A stretch of DNA of 13,599 nucleotides from Candidatus Altimarinota bacterium (GCA_029934675.1 JAOZLT010000015.1:1-13599), one strand, 5' to 3'. Shown: positions 1-8,589, counted from the stretch's first letter. Numbers and translations are program-made. Notes: generated by a model from the sequence alone, not told the origin.

Positions 1-3000
1 CCAATATACCGAAGACAACCTCATCGAACAGCCAGCCATCAAACTCTTTCAGGAGCTTGGGTATGACTACGAAAACCACTATAACGAAAGAATAGGGCAA
101 CACGATTGCGGACGTGAGGAAATGAATGACGTTATACTCCAAAACTACCTGAAAATTGCATTGGTAAATCTTAATCCCAATGTGTCCACAGATGCGCTGA
201 ATATCGCAATGGATGAGGTCTATAAAAGCCGAGCACATTTAACTATCGAACAAGCTAATAAAGAAGTCTACAAACTATTAAAGGATGGTGTGAAAGCGGA
301 GGTAACCGATGAGAACGGGAATAGAGAGATTGAAACAGTTAAGATTATTGATTTTGAAAACCCCGAAGAAAACCATTTTTACCTTGCTTCACAATTTTGG
401 GTTGCAGGTGATATGTATAAAAGACGTGCTGATTTGATAGGTTTTGTAAATGGCTTGCCGTTGATATTTGTGGAGCTTAAAGCCTCACACAAGAATCTCA
501 AAAACGCTTACAGCGATAACCTGACAGACTATAAGACTGCTATCCCACAGCTATTTTGGTATAACGCCTTTGTCATCCTTTCTAATGGTATTGAAAGCAG
601 GGTGGGTAGTATTACATCCGAATGGGAACACTTTAATGATTGGAAGAAAATAAACTCAGAAGGTGAAAAGGGAGTTGTATCAATGGAAACGATGATAAAG
701 GGGCTTTGTGAGAAAGTACGGTTTATCGATTTATTGGAGAACTTTACGTTATTTGATGATTCCAGAGGAAAACTTGTAAAAATAATTGCCAGAAACCACC
801 AATACTTAGGTGTAAACCGTTCCATAGAATCTTTTAAAAAATCAAAGGAAAACGGAGGAAAGATAGGGGTGTTTTGGCATACACAAGGAAGCGGGAAGAG
901 TATATCTATGGTTTTTTTCGCTCAAAAAATTCTCCGTAAAACGGCAGGTAATTACACATTCGTAATAGTTACTGACCGAAAGGAGCTTGATAACCAAATT
1001 TACAAGCAATTTCAAAATGCGGGAGTGGTAACGGAACAACAGGTACAGGCGGAAAGCGGTAAGCATTTACAGGAACTATTGCAGGAAGATCATCGGCTTA
1101 TTTTTACGCTTATTCAGAAATTCAATACAAAGAAAGGTGAAATATATCCACAACTATCCGAACGTAATGACATTATTGTAATGACGGATGAAGCCCACAG
1201 AAGCCAATACGAGATATTTGCCCTTAATATGCGTAATGCTCTGCCTAAGGCTAATTTTATCGGTTTTACAGGTACTCCATTAATAGCAGGACAAGCTGAA
1301 AAAACAAAAGATGTTTTTGGTGATTATGTAAGTGTATATAACTTTAAACAGTCCATTGATGACAAGGCGACTGTTCCGCTTTTTTATGAAAACCGCATAC
1401 CCGAATTACAGCTAACAAATGAGGACTTGGATGACGACATGGAAAGATTAATTGAAGAAGCGGAGCTTGACGAAGATCAGGAAAAGAAACTGGAAAGAGA
1501 GTTCGCGAGGCAATATCACTTAATAACCCGTGATGACAGGCTGGAAAAGGTTGCGGAAGACATTGTACAACACTTCTTTGGTCATGAGAGTGGAGGTAAA
1601 GCAATGGTTGTTTCGATAGACAAAACAACAACTGTGAAAATGTACGACAAAGTTCAGAAGTATCTGAAAAAGCACATTGAGGTCTTAAAGAAACAACTTG
1701 AAACATGTAGTAGCGAGGAAAAAACATCACTTGAATTTAAGATTATCGAAGCCGAAGAAATTGATATGGCAGTTGTAGTCAGTCAGGAGCAAAATGAAGT
1801 AGTAAAGTTTAAGGAAAAGGGGCTGGATATAGAAAAACATCGCAGACGAATGGTAAACGAAAAGTTGGAAAAGAAGTTTAAAGATGAGGACGACAGTTTG
1901 CAGATTGTTTTTGTGTGCAATATGTGGCTTACAGGTTTTGATGTACCTTCACTTTCCACGCTGTACTTGGATAAGCCAATGAAAAACCATTCACTTATGC
2001 AGGCTATTGCTAGAGCGAACCGTGTATTTAAAGGTAAGAACAATGGCTTGATTGTAGATTATGTTGGTGTTTTTAGGAATTTACAAAAAGCATTAGCAAT
2101 TTACGCATCAGGTGAAAGTGGGGTAGGAGAAAGCGGAATTGACTTACCTATTCGCTCCAAACAGGCACTGGTGGAAGATTTGGAAGCTAAAATAAATGAA
2201 GCTAAAGAGTTATTGAAAGAACTGAATATCGATTTTGAAAAAATATATAAAGCTCCCGAGCTTGAAAAACTTAAACACATAGATGACTTTACGAATTGGA
2301 TTTTAAAAGATGCGGAAACCAAGAAAGCATATAAACAAATTTCAAATGCTGTATACAGGCTATACAAAGCAATATTGCCCGATAAAAAAGCGAATGACTA
2401 TTTACAGTTTATTTCAGTGCTGAAAGTTATCTCTGCACGTATCAGCTCCCTTGATCCTATTGTATGTATTGATGATATTGAGAAGGGTATTGAAAAACTG
2501 CTGGATGAGTCCATCGAGACAGGAGGTTATAGTATTTCCTCACTTGCCCATATTGATTTAAGTGAGATTGATTTTGAAAAACTTAAAGAACACTTTGAAA
2601 AGAACAGAAAAAATCTGGTTAACGAAGCATTGAAAACAAATATCAATGAAAAACTGAAAAAAATGATTAGAGTAAATCCATCAAGAATAAGCCTGATGGA
2701 AAAGTTTCAGGCTCTAATTGATGAATATAATGCAGGAACTATGAATGCGGAATTGTTCTTTGATAAATTAGTCGTATTTACAAAAGAGCTTTCCGAAGAG
2801 GAGAAAAGGCATATATCCGTTGGACTTACAGAAGAAGAACTTACGCTGTTTGATATTTTGAAAAAACCTAAATTAAGCGAAAGTGAAGAAAGGCAAGTAA
2901 AGAAGTCTGCCAAAATTCTGCTTGAGAAACTAAAATGGGAAAAACTAATGGAAGACTGGAAGAAAACACAGCAAAGAAGGGCGGGTGTTTTAATTACTGT

Positions 3001-3130
3001 CCGCAATGTTTTGGATGAAGAGCTACCAAAAAGTTACGATAAACCAATTTATGAAGAGAAATGTGATGAGGTGTATAAGCACCTCTATGATTCTTACGAG
3101 GGGGCTGGTAAGAGTATTTATATAAGATAA
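1..3130 (+). CDS. hsdR: Type I restriction endonuclease subunit R (HsdR), N-terminus cut by window edge
   Basis: HsdR is the DNA-translocating and cleaving subunit of type I restriction-modification; it acts with HsdM and HsdS on unmethylated foreign DNA. The reading frame is open from base 2 and the first 40 codons (TEDNLIEQPAIKLFQELGY region) are typical HsdR N-terminus, so the ATG at 122 is internal. About 1042 residues are visible, close to full length for the family, so only a few residues are missing. Counting from the Met at 122: a PD-(D/E)xK nuclease with D104, E118 and K120 (VELK) and a QxxxY motif (Q143, Y147); Walker A TQGSGKS at 254-260; DEAH box at 356-359; GFTGTP at 381-386; helicase motifs V/VI (TGFDVP, QAIARANR) near 1930-2022; then a charged helical C-terminus. 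All catalytic motifs are intact. hsdM and hsdS are not in the window and would be expected upstream. Confidence 0.95.
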   Translation, partial: QYTEDNLIEQPAIKLFQELGYDYENHYNERIGQHDCGREEMNDVILQNYLKIALVNLNPNVSTDALNIAMDEVYKSRAHLTIEQANKEVYKLLKDGVKAEVTDENGNREIETVKIIDFENPEENHFYLASQFWVAGDMYKRRADLIGFVNGLPLIFVELKASHKNLKNAYSDNLTDYKTAIPQLFWYNAFVILSNGIESRVGSITSEWEHFNDWKKINSEGEKGVVSMETMIKGLCEKVRFIDLLENFTLFDDSRGKLVKIIARNHQYLGVNRSIESFKKSKENGGKIGVFWHTQGSGKSISMVFFAQKILRKTAGNYTFVIVTDRKELDNQIYKQFQNAGVVTEQQVQAESGKHLQELLQEDHRLIFTLIQKFNTKKGEIYPQLSERNDIIVMTDEAHRSQYEIFALNMRNALPKANFIGFTGTPLIAGQAEKTKDVFGDYVSVYNFKQSIDDKATVPLFYENRIPELQLTNEDLDDDMERLIEEAELDEDQEKKLEREFARQYHLITRDDRLEKVAEDIVQHFFGHESGGKAMVVSIDKTTTVKMYDKVQKYLKKHIEVLKKQLETCSSEEKTSLEFKIIEAEEIDMAVVVSQEQNEVVKFKEKGLDIEKHRRRMVNEKLEKKFKDEDDSLQIVFVCNMWLTGFDVPSLSTLYLDKPMKNHSLMQAIARANRVFKGKNNGLIVDYVGVFRNLQKALAIYASGESGVGESGIDLPIRSKQALVEDLEAKINEAKELLKELNIDFEKIYKAPELEKLKHIDDFTNWILKDAETKKAYKQISNAVYRLYKAILPDKKANDYLQFISVLKVISARISSLDPIVCIDDIEKGIEKLLDESIETGGYSISSLAHIDLSEIDFEKLKEHFEKNRKNLVNEALKTNINEKLKKMIRVNPSRISLMEKFQALIDEYNAGTMNAELFFDKLVVFTKELSEEEKRHISVGLTEEELTLFDILKKPKLSESEERQVKKSAKILLEKLKWEKLMEDWKKTQQRRAGVLITVRNVLDEELPKSYDKPIYEEKCDEVYKHLYDSYEGAGKSIYIR

Positions 3131-3303
3131 GGATATTTTCTACAACGATTTAAAGCAATTTCTCCGCTTCGCAGGATAGTTTAGGTTGTTGCTGCATTTT
3201 GTGTTCGTTTAGATTAGAAAAAAACACACTGGGCAGTTTGCATTTTTTGCCTTATTCGATGTGCTTCGCTAAAATTAAGGTATGCAAAAAACGCTCACCC
3301 AAA

Positions 3304-3375
3304 TTTTGCACTGGTAAGCCTCTCGCCTTTACTTCGCTACGGACGGACAGGTTGGAAAATTATACTAGTGCAAAA
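3304..3375 (+). repeat. 13-bp inverted repeat / potential hairpin
   Basis: TTTTGCACTGGTA at 3304-3316 is complementary to TACTAGTGCAAAA at 3363-3375, with 12 Watson-Crick pairs and one G-U. The 46-base loop carries a cTTCGC copy and a GGACGGACAGG stretch. The hairpin is not followed by a clear U-run, so it looks more like a repeat or recombination structure than a terminator of hsdR. Confidence 0.55.
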
Positions 3376-3421
3376 CACTACCCATTTTTCTTTTATTAGA
3401 TAGAGTACTTTTAGAACATTT

Positions 3422-3449
3422 TTAACAATTAGTATTTAAGTCGTAATAC
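3422..3449 (+). promoter_or_regulatory. Possible promoter for the primase-helicase gene
   Basis: TTAACA (3422-3427) and TAATAC (3444-3449) are separated by 16 bases and lie about 47 bases before the start codon at 3496. Both boxes deviate from consensus and the region is AT-rich, so a chance match is quite possible. Confidence 0.3.
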
Positions 3450-3495
3450 AGTAAAAACTATAGTAAAATATATACATATTAAGGTCTTAGTTATT

Positions 3496-5658
3496 ATGCA
3501 ATATCCCACGCAAGAACAAATCAAGATTTTTATATCTCTTTTTAAAGGGAGAAATGATATTTATGCGAAAAGATGGGATAAAAACGGCAGAGGTGGTTAC
3601 AGTCCCGCTTACCAATTCAATTGGCATGAATTTATGGCTTTTAGGGAAAATGGAGGCACGATGAAAGATTTTTCTAATAAGACTCTTCTTCCTCTTAATT
3701 TAGATGTAATTCAAAAACATTTATCAGGTTATTGGCATATCGGCATTTACCCACTACTTGATAATAATACCTCATATTTTATTGCCGCTGATTTTGATAA
3801 AAAAAACTGGGAGCTGGAAAGCAAAGCTTTTATTGATATTTGTGAAAAATTTAAAATACCTGCTTATTTGGAAAAATCACGTTCCGGCAATGGTGCACAC
3901 GTATGGATATTTTTTAAAGAACCTTACCCCGCATTTAAAAGCCGAAAGGTTGTTTTTGAGCTCATCCGGAAGGCATTAAAATTTTCCGAATTTGAAAAAG
4001 AAATCAGTTTTGACCGTTTGTTTCCGAGCCAGGATTATCATAGTAAAATGGGCTTTGGAAATTTGATTGCATTACCACTTAACGGTAAATGTGCACATGC
4101 CCATAATACATGCTTCCTTAAACCTCAAACTTTTCAGGTTATTGATGATCAGTGGGAATTTTTGAAGAATATCAAAAAACTTTCAACTGATGAATTGAAT
4201 AATTTATATGAAGAATTGGCTGACTCAGAAAATGAAGATTCTGTATGTAATATAAAATCCAAAGGAAAAAATAAGACAAAAAGTAATGTTCTAAACATTT
4301 TTATCAGGAATCAAATTTTCCTCAAAAGAAGTGAATTAAACGGAAAGCTTATTCGTTATTTGCGTGACGAACTTAATTTTTTCAACACCGAGTATCTTAT
4401 CAAAAAAAGAATTGGTAAAAGCACTTATAAAACCGAGAAGTATTTTAATGTGATTCAGGAGTCGGATGAAGAAATTATGATACCAAGAGGCTTTGTAAAA
4501 GAGGTTACGCAGTTTTGCAAAGATAATAAATTTCCTTACAGTATTATAGATGAAAGAAAATTATTAAAGCCTGTAAAATTTACATCAAAAATCAACCTTT
4601 ATGGCTATCAGGAAGAAGCTTTGGATATTACGGAAGAAAAGGATTTTGGTGTGATTGTGGCACCCCCAGGTGCAGGCAAAACCGTGATGGGTTTGGAATT
4701 AATAGCTGAAAAAGGTCAACCAGCCCTCATTTTGGTACATCGTAAGCAATTGTTGGATCAATGGATTGAACGTATTCAATCATTCTTAAAAATACCAAAA
4801 AAAGATATCGGGCAAATATACAGCGCCAAAAAGAAAGTGGGTAAAAAAATCACTGTCGCAATGATGCAGAGTTTAGTAAAGATGCAAAACATTGATGAAC
4901 TAAAAAATAAATTCGGAACTATTATTGTGGACGAATGTCATCATATCCCCGCAAAAACCTTTCGCGAAACCATTGTTAAACTGAGTTCATATTATTTATA
5001 CGGCTTAACAGCAACACCAAAGCGCAAACATAATGATGAGAAGCTCATTTTTGTTTATATTGGTAATATTATCGCTGAAATTGATCATCATTATGATAAA
5101 AAAGGTAGAAAGAAAGCTCTACCGAATATTAATATAAGTGAGACCAAACTTCAGATTCCTTTTGATTTAAAAACAGATAATATTGGTCTTCTTTCAAAAA
5201 TCCTTGTTTACGACACATTACGTAATCAACAAATTGCTGATGATGTGTTAAAAGCGGTTAATGATGGAAAAAGAGTGCTAATTCTTACCGAAAGGAAGGG
5301 ACATGTTGAAATTCTGAATCTATATCTGAAAGAAAAAATGGAAACAATTACTATAACAGGTGATGACAGTATAAGTGGTAAAAAATCAAAAATGGCACAA
5401 ATCAAGATGGGGCATTTTCAAGCATTAATTTCAACGGGACAATTTTTCGGTGAAGGTATGGATGTGGAAAATCTGGATTGTCTTTTCATAGCTTACCCAT
5501 TCTCTTTTGAAGGCAAGTTAATCCAATATATCGGTAGGATTCAGCGATCTGAAAATCAACAGATTATTTTTGATTATCGTGATAAAAAAATAGATTATTT
5601 TGAAAAATTATTCAAAAAACGAAATCGATATTATCGAAAATTACAGAAGAATCCATAA
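3496..5658 (+). CDS. AEP primase-like domain fused to SF2 (XPB-like) helicase, TOTE conflict-system type
   Basis: This is a 720-residue two-domain protein. Residues about 1-240 form an archaeo-eukaryotic primase-like (AEP) domain: a D-F-D metal-binding motif at D99/D101, SGNGAHVW at 130-137 (the small-x-His motif, H135), and FPSQD plus GFGNLIALPL at 176-195. Residues about 365-700 are an SF2 helicase: Walker A APPGAGKT at 389-396, DECHH at 479-483, TATPKR at 505-510, and motif VI QYIGRIQR at 677-684. A 100-residue linker with a basic helical stretch joins them. This architecture matches, from memory, the primase-helicase proteins of TOTE-type conflict systems encoded by mobile elements; the anti-invader role is inferred. 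All key residues are present, so the protein is probably active. The start is supported by AAGG at 3481-3484, though its spacing is long. It sits after hsdR and 11 bases before a small acidic protein gene. Confidence 0.85.
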   Translation: MQYPTQEQIKIFISLFKGRNDIYAKRWDKNGRGGYSPAYQFNWHEFMAFRENGGTMKDFSNKTLLPLNLDVIQKHLSGYWHIGIYPLLDNNTSYFIAADFDKKNWELESKAFIDICEKFKIPAYLEKSRSGNGAHVWIFFKEPYPAFKSRKVVFELIRKALKFSEFEKEISFDRLFPSQDYHSKMGFGNLIALPLNGKCAHAHNTCFLKPQTFQVIDDQWEFLKNIKKLSTDELNNLYEELADSENEDSVCNIKSKGKNKTKSNVLNIFIRNQIFLKRSELNGKLIRYLRDELNFFNTEYLIKKRIGKSTYKTEKYFNVIQESDEEIMIPRGFVKEVTQFCKDNKFPYSIIDERKLLKPVKFTSKINLYGYQEEALDITEEKDFGVIVAPPGAGKTVMGLELIAEKGQPALILVHRKQLLDQWIERIQSFLKIPKKDIGQIYSAKKKVGKKITVAMMQSLVKMQNIDELKNKFGTIIVDECHHIPAKTFRETIVKLSSYYLYGLTATPKRKHNDEKLIFVYIGNIIAEIDHHYDKKGRKKALPNINISETKLQIPFDLKTDNIGLLSKILVYDTLRNQQIADDVLKAVNDGKRVLILTERKGHVEILNLYLKEKMETITITGDDSISGKKSKMAQIKMGHFQALISTGQFFGEGMDVENLDCLFIAYPFSFEGKLIQYIGRIQRSENQQIIFDYRDKKIDYFEKLFKKRNRYYRKLQKNP

Positions 5659-5669
5659 TACAAAAAATT

Positions 5670-6110
5670 ATGAAAAATAGCATAAGTGATTTTGATACAC
5701 GAATGAAAAGGGTCGCTGATATATTTAATAGCGACAAAACTCCGTTAGTCAACAAAAAGACCTTAATAAAATACCTGAAATATCTTCAGAAAAATGTAAC
5801 TTTACCATGTGAACTAACAGGAAATGAAGATTTTTTATGGGAAGAATTTTATGTTTTTGGGCCAGGTGATCAGGAGGAATACGAGGAGGAAAAAAAGACA
5901 AAAGCTTCATATACCGATATTTTCCGACTAATCGATTTTGAAGATTATATTGATGAGCGACATGGCATACTGGTAAAAACGAAAAGAATTATTGGCGTAA
6001 ACAAAAAACATTTTACATTAGGGTTGGAATGGCTTAAGTGCATAGATCAAAAGTCAAAAAACCATCAGTTAATACGCGATTATGCCATATGGTTTTGCAA
6101 TTACAGATAA
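5670..6110 (+). CDS. Small acidic protein resembling CcbP-type calcium-binding proteins
   Basis: A 146-residue soluble protein with no signal peptide or membrane segment. Residues 46-64 (PCELTGNEDFLWEEFYVFG) followed by the acid-rich run DQEEYEEEKK at 67-76 and SYTDIF at 80-85 match the pattern I remember for the CcbP calcium-binding family, first known from heterocyst-forming cyanobacteria. Close relatives are scattered in many bacteria with unclear roles. Acidic side chains clustered at 53-76 and 90-97 could bind divalent metal. The gene starts 11 bases after the primase-helicase stop with no Shine-Dalgarno site, so the two are probably co-transcribed. Whether it is a functional partner of the primase-helicase or a passenger cannot be told from sequence. 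The family assignment is from motif memory and should be treated as moderate. Confidence 0.65.
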   Translation: MKNSISDFDTRMKRVADIFNSDKTPLVNKKTLIKYLKYLQKNVTLPCELTGNEDFLWEEFYVFGPGDQEEYEEEKKTKASYTDIFRLIDFEDYIDERHGILVKTKRIIGVNKKHFTLGLEWLKCIDQKSKNHQLIRDYAIWFCNYR

Positions 6111-6321
6111 TATCTTCATAAATGGTCAAAAAAATAAAACAAAACATAGCTTGAGCTGGTTTTACGGTAATATTTGCACTAAAAAGTGTTATTACAATAT
6201 TGCTAAACAAAAAAATGTTACGATAAAATGAAGGAAATAATCAAGGGTAATGAGGATTATCTAATAACTCATAAAATGTTTATTTGGGTAATGCGAAAAA
6301 AGCATAAAATTTGTGATTTAA

Positions 6322-6654
6322 GTGAGGCAAAATTCCGTAAAAGTGAAGCTGATTTTTGGACAAGAAAATTATAAAAATATCATTATCACAAAAGGTGGGG
6401 AGGGTTGTAGAATAGTAACTCGGGAAAAAGAATACGAACTACCCGCCGTCACAGGCTTACAGGTAGCCGACCCAACCGGTAGCGGAGATGCATTCAGAGC
6501 TGGCCTACTATTCGGATTATCCCGCAACTGGGACATCAGAAAATCCGCCCAACACGCCACAGTATTAGCCTCTTTCTGCGTCGAGAAACAAGGCACTCAG
6601 AACCATAGCTTTGAGGTGGGGGAGTTTGAGAGGAGGTTGAAAGGTGTCGAATAA
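6322..6654 (+). pseudogene. C-terminal remnant of a PfkB-family carbohydrate/nucleoside kinase
   Basis: PfkB kinases phosphorylate sugars or nucleosides and are usually about 300 residues long. Here only about the last 100 remain. The frame begins at a GTG (6322) directly after a TAA, and kinase similarity starts around 6350 (NIIITKGGEGCRI). The signature ATP-site and catalytic motif DPTGSGDAFRAG is intact near 6466-6501 (the D of GSGD is the catalytic base), followed by the family-like GTQNHSF end. The N-terminal substrate-binding lid and sugar-binding half are missing, so the fragment should be inactive. GC content rises noticeably from about 6420 compared with the AT-rich cassette before it. 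This points to a junction where foreign DNA replaced or split the gene. The TAA stop (6652-6654) abuts the stop codon of the opposing lipoprotein gene with no gap. Confidence 0.8.
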
Positions 6655-7197
6655 TTATTGTGAAATAATCATATCGCTTACTCGAACAGTGCCATCAGAT
6701 AAGGTTTCTCCATGGATAACCATTGAAGGGCCATTATATCCGTCATGAACCACATTCTTCCTTTCATCTAAGGAGAGATATTTTAAGCAAGATCCGTTCT
6801 TAAAACCTATACCATGAATCAAGCATGTTTCATCAATTATTAACGGATATGTTTTTTCGGTAAGTCCATCATCTGTCCTTTCCTCGGTCACCAAATACCA
6901 CTTATCTATAGGCCTACTCTCATCATCATTAAGAAATTTACCATTGCCAACTTCTGGAGTGCTAAATTCTATTAAATCAGTATATCCATTTCTTCGTACA
7001 GTATTTTCGCCATATTTTTTAAGTTCATTAACATAGGCTTTATCAAACTTTTCATCTTTAGTCTCATTGTCCTCGGTTGGCTGAGTTACTGCAGTAGGTT
7101 GAGGTGTTGAGGGTTGAGTTGTAGGCTCGGTTCTATTATTACAACCTGATAGAAAGGCAGTCATAACTAGAAGAGCAGTTAATGCAAATTTTTTCAT
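6655..7197 (-). CDS. Small lipoprotein of unknown function
   Basis: A 180-residue predicted lipoprotein. The N-terminus is a basic MKK start, a hydrophobic stretch (residues 4-16), and a lipobox LSGC with the lipidated cysteine at 19. After it comes a Pro/Thr/Gln-rich linker (about 20-42) that would space the domain from the membrane, then a soluble, mostly polar domain of about 135 residues that I do not recognise. It contains two cysteines (in DETCLIHG and NGSCLKYL) that could form a disulfide outside the membrane. It is the last gene of a three-gene minus-strand run, 23 bases after the glycosyl-phosphate transferase gene. The upstream spacer is a simple AT repeat (ACTAATTACTAATTAATTAC type) with no Shine-Dalgarno site. 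Confidence 0.8.
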   Translation of the reverse strand: MKKFALTALLVMTAFLSGCNNRTEPTTQPSTPQPTAVTQPTEDNETKDEKFDKAYVNELKKYGENTVRRNGYTDLIEFSTPEVGNGKFLNDDESRPIDKWYLVTEERTDDGLTEKTYPLIIDETCLIHGIGFKNGSCLKYLSLDERKNVVHDGYNGPSMVIHGETLSDGTVRVSDMIISQ

Positions 7198-7220
7198 AAT
7201 ATTTAGTAATTAATTAGTAA

Positions 7221-8276
7221 TTAGTGTTTTCTTCTTACCTTTAATATCATTCCCAAAACAATCGAGGCAATTGCCAATACTACAATTGCCCAGAACTTAC
7301 CCCTTGTACCAACAAACAGAGCAGTTACTCCGAATATTGCAGAGAGTACGTAGACCAAAATCAAAACCTGTCTTTCAGACATTCCCACTTGGAGTAAGCG
7401 GTGGTGTAAGTGGACGGCTTTGCGGTATTTATCCCATTCGCCACCTTTCCATGGTGCACGTTTATTGAATATGCGGTGAACGATGACATATAAAGCATCA
7501 AGAATCGCAAAGCCAAGAATTAGAAATGCTGTTGCAATCTTGCCACCCGAAAATATAGCCATTACAGCCAAAAGTAACCCAAAAAACATCGAACCGGAAT
7601 CACCGAGCAGAATTTTGGGTGGGTGAAAATCGAACAGCCAAAAAGCCAGTGCTATCATTGCTACGATAATCGCCATAGTCGCGATTTCTGGTTGATTCAC
7701 TATGTCTGAAATACTGAGGAAGAATAACGTCAAACTAGCTAGTACTGTAATACCGCTAACAAGACCCGGTATGCCGTCTAGCCAGTTCATAGTGTTTACA
7801 ATAAGCACTATCCACAGCACTGTGAAAATGGCTGAAAAGAGCATTAAGGTAGATGTGAACGGCCCCCATTCTATTATCATTTTCACTTGATTGAGTGCCA
7901 AATAACCGCCAAATGGATTAGTAATAGTTTCGACACCTATTCCGACTGCGACCATAATAATACCCACCATAATCTGTATGAACAGTCGAAGCCATGCGGG
8001 TAGTTCTATTCTATCGTCGATAAAACTGATTAATACCAAAAGCCCACCACCGATTAAAAGCCCAACAAGTTTTAGAGTGGGTTCAAAAAATACCAATGCC
8101 AAAACTGTAAATATCAGATATAGCAGGATTCCGCCTGGATAAGGGATGGGTTTTCTATTTAATCCATATTTTTTAGGTCTGTCTAAAAGCCCAAGTTTAG
8201 GAAATACTTTGAGTGCAACTAGTATTGAGAGGAATGTTAGAATAAAAGCCGATAAACCTATTAGGAAATATTGCAT
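7221..8276 (-). CDS. Polyprenyl-phosphate sugar-1-phosphate transferase (WecA/TagO/MraY family)
   Basis: This family of integral membrane enzymes moves a sugar-1-phosphate, commonly GlcNAc-1-P from UDP-GlcNAc, onto undecaprenyl phosphate. That is the first membrane step in making O-antigen, teichoic acid or peptidoglycan precursors. The 351-residue protein has around ten hydrophobic segments and the family motifs in order: PYPGG (45-49), FIDDR with the magnesium-binding pair D87/D88, NTMNWLDGIPGL (161-172), GDSGS (225-229), and the cytoplasmic loop HLHHR (289-293). The HxHHR form fits the WecA/TagO branch better than MraY, and no pentapeptide-specific feature is evident, so I give no symbol. 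The start codon ATG (8274-8276) is 16 bases after the preceding gene and precedes a normal first membrane helix. It likely belongs to an envelope polysaccharide operon with its two neighbours. Confidence 0.93.
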   Translation of the reverse strand: MQYFLIGLSAFILTFLSILVALKVFPKLGLLDRPKKYGLNRKPIPYPGGILLYLIFTVLALVFFEPTLKLVGLLIGGGLLVLISFIDDRIELPAWLRLFIQIMVGIIMVAVGIGVETITNPFGGYLALNQVKMIIEWGPFTSTLMLFSAIFTVLWIVLIVNTMNWLDGIPGLVSGITVLASLTLFFLSISDIVNQPEIATMAIIVAMIALAFWLFDFHPPKILLGDSGSMFFGLLLAVMAIFSGGKIATAFLILGFAILDALYVIVHRIFNKRAPWKGGEWDKYRKAVHLHHRLLQVGMSERQVLILVYVLSAIFGVTALFVGTRGKFWAIVVLAIASIVLGMILKVRRKH

Positions 8277-8292
8277 TTATAAAACCCTAAAA

Positions 8293-8568
8293 TTAAAAAT
8301 TGATATCAGAGGTAGAATCGAAAGACGGAATAGTTGATGTTGAAGGTGTTGAAAAGCCAGAGGACGATGGCTCTGGTCTACTTAGTAAAAATACTAAATA
8401 TAATGTAAAAATAATTACTATTAAGGCAAGTAATCCAAAAATCGATATTACAGTTTTAAATCTTGGACTTAAATAGCTGAATTTAACGGCATGACGCAAG
8501 ATTAAAGCACTTATAATCAAAAAAAATGTCAGAAAAATTGCGTATATGATGATAGTGGTTACAGCCAT
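8293..8568 (-). CDS. Small two-helix membrane protein of unknown function
   Basis: A 91-residue protein with two long hydrophobic segments (about residues 4-25 and 39-66) separated by a short basic loop (RHAVKFSYLSPRFK), and a Ser/Thr/Pro-rich polar tail of about 25 residues. By the positive-inside rule the loop faces the cytoplasm and both ends face outward. I recognise no family. It is the first gene of the minus-strand run ending at 6655 and lies 16 bases ahead of the sugar-phosphate transferase, so an envelope-related role is plausible by context only. The start codon is followed directly by the first helix, and a possible extended -10 promoter lies about 22 bases upstream. Confidence 0.7.
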   Translation of the reverse strand: MAVTTIIIYAIFLTFFLIISALILRHAVKFSYLSPRFKTVISIFGLLALIVIIFTLYLVFLLSRPEPSSSGFSTPSTSTIPSFDSTSDINF

Positions 8569-8589
8569 AAGGATGGGTTAACGGGGAAC

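Larger units (their letters stand above)
3131..3495. other. Structured non-coding spacer between hsdR and the primase-helicase gene
   Basis: This 365-base gap has no convincing gene. It contains three copies of a cTTCGC motif (near 3166, 3263 and 3332), a T6GC / GCA6 inverted pair (3243-3250 with 3284-3291), and a 13-bp inverted repeat (3304-3316 with 3363-3375). A 66-codon frame at 3199-3399 crosses all of these and has low-complexity composition, so I do not treat it as a gene. The last 95 bases are AT-rich and hold a possible promoter. The repeats suggest a mobile or recombination-related intergenic element, but I cannot identify its family. Confidence 0.5.

Noticed and set aside
122..124. 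ATG as the start of hsdR
   Set aside because: The frame is open to the left edge and the 40 upstream codons match the HsdR N-terminus, so the true start is outside the window.
3199..3399. 66-codon + strand frame
   Set aside because: It overlaps inverted repeats and repeated TTCGC motifs, has no start-site support and no recognisable protein pattern.
6167..6178. CTnDOT-like attachment site (GTANNTTTGC pattern)
   Set aside because: The sequence GTAATATTTGC has one extra base between GTA and TTTGC, so it is only a near match, and no integrase is in the window.
6228..6374. 48-codon + strand frame across the cassette/kinase junction
   Set aside because: It runs through the junction into kinase-coding DNA in another frame, has no recognised motif and no Shine-Dalgarno site.
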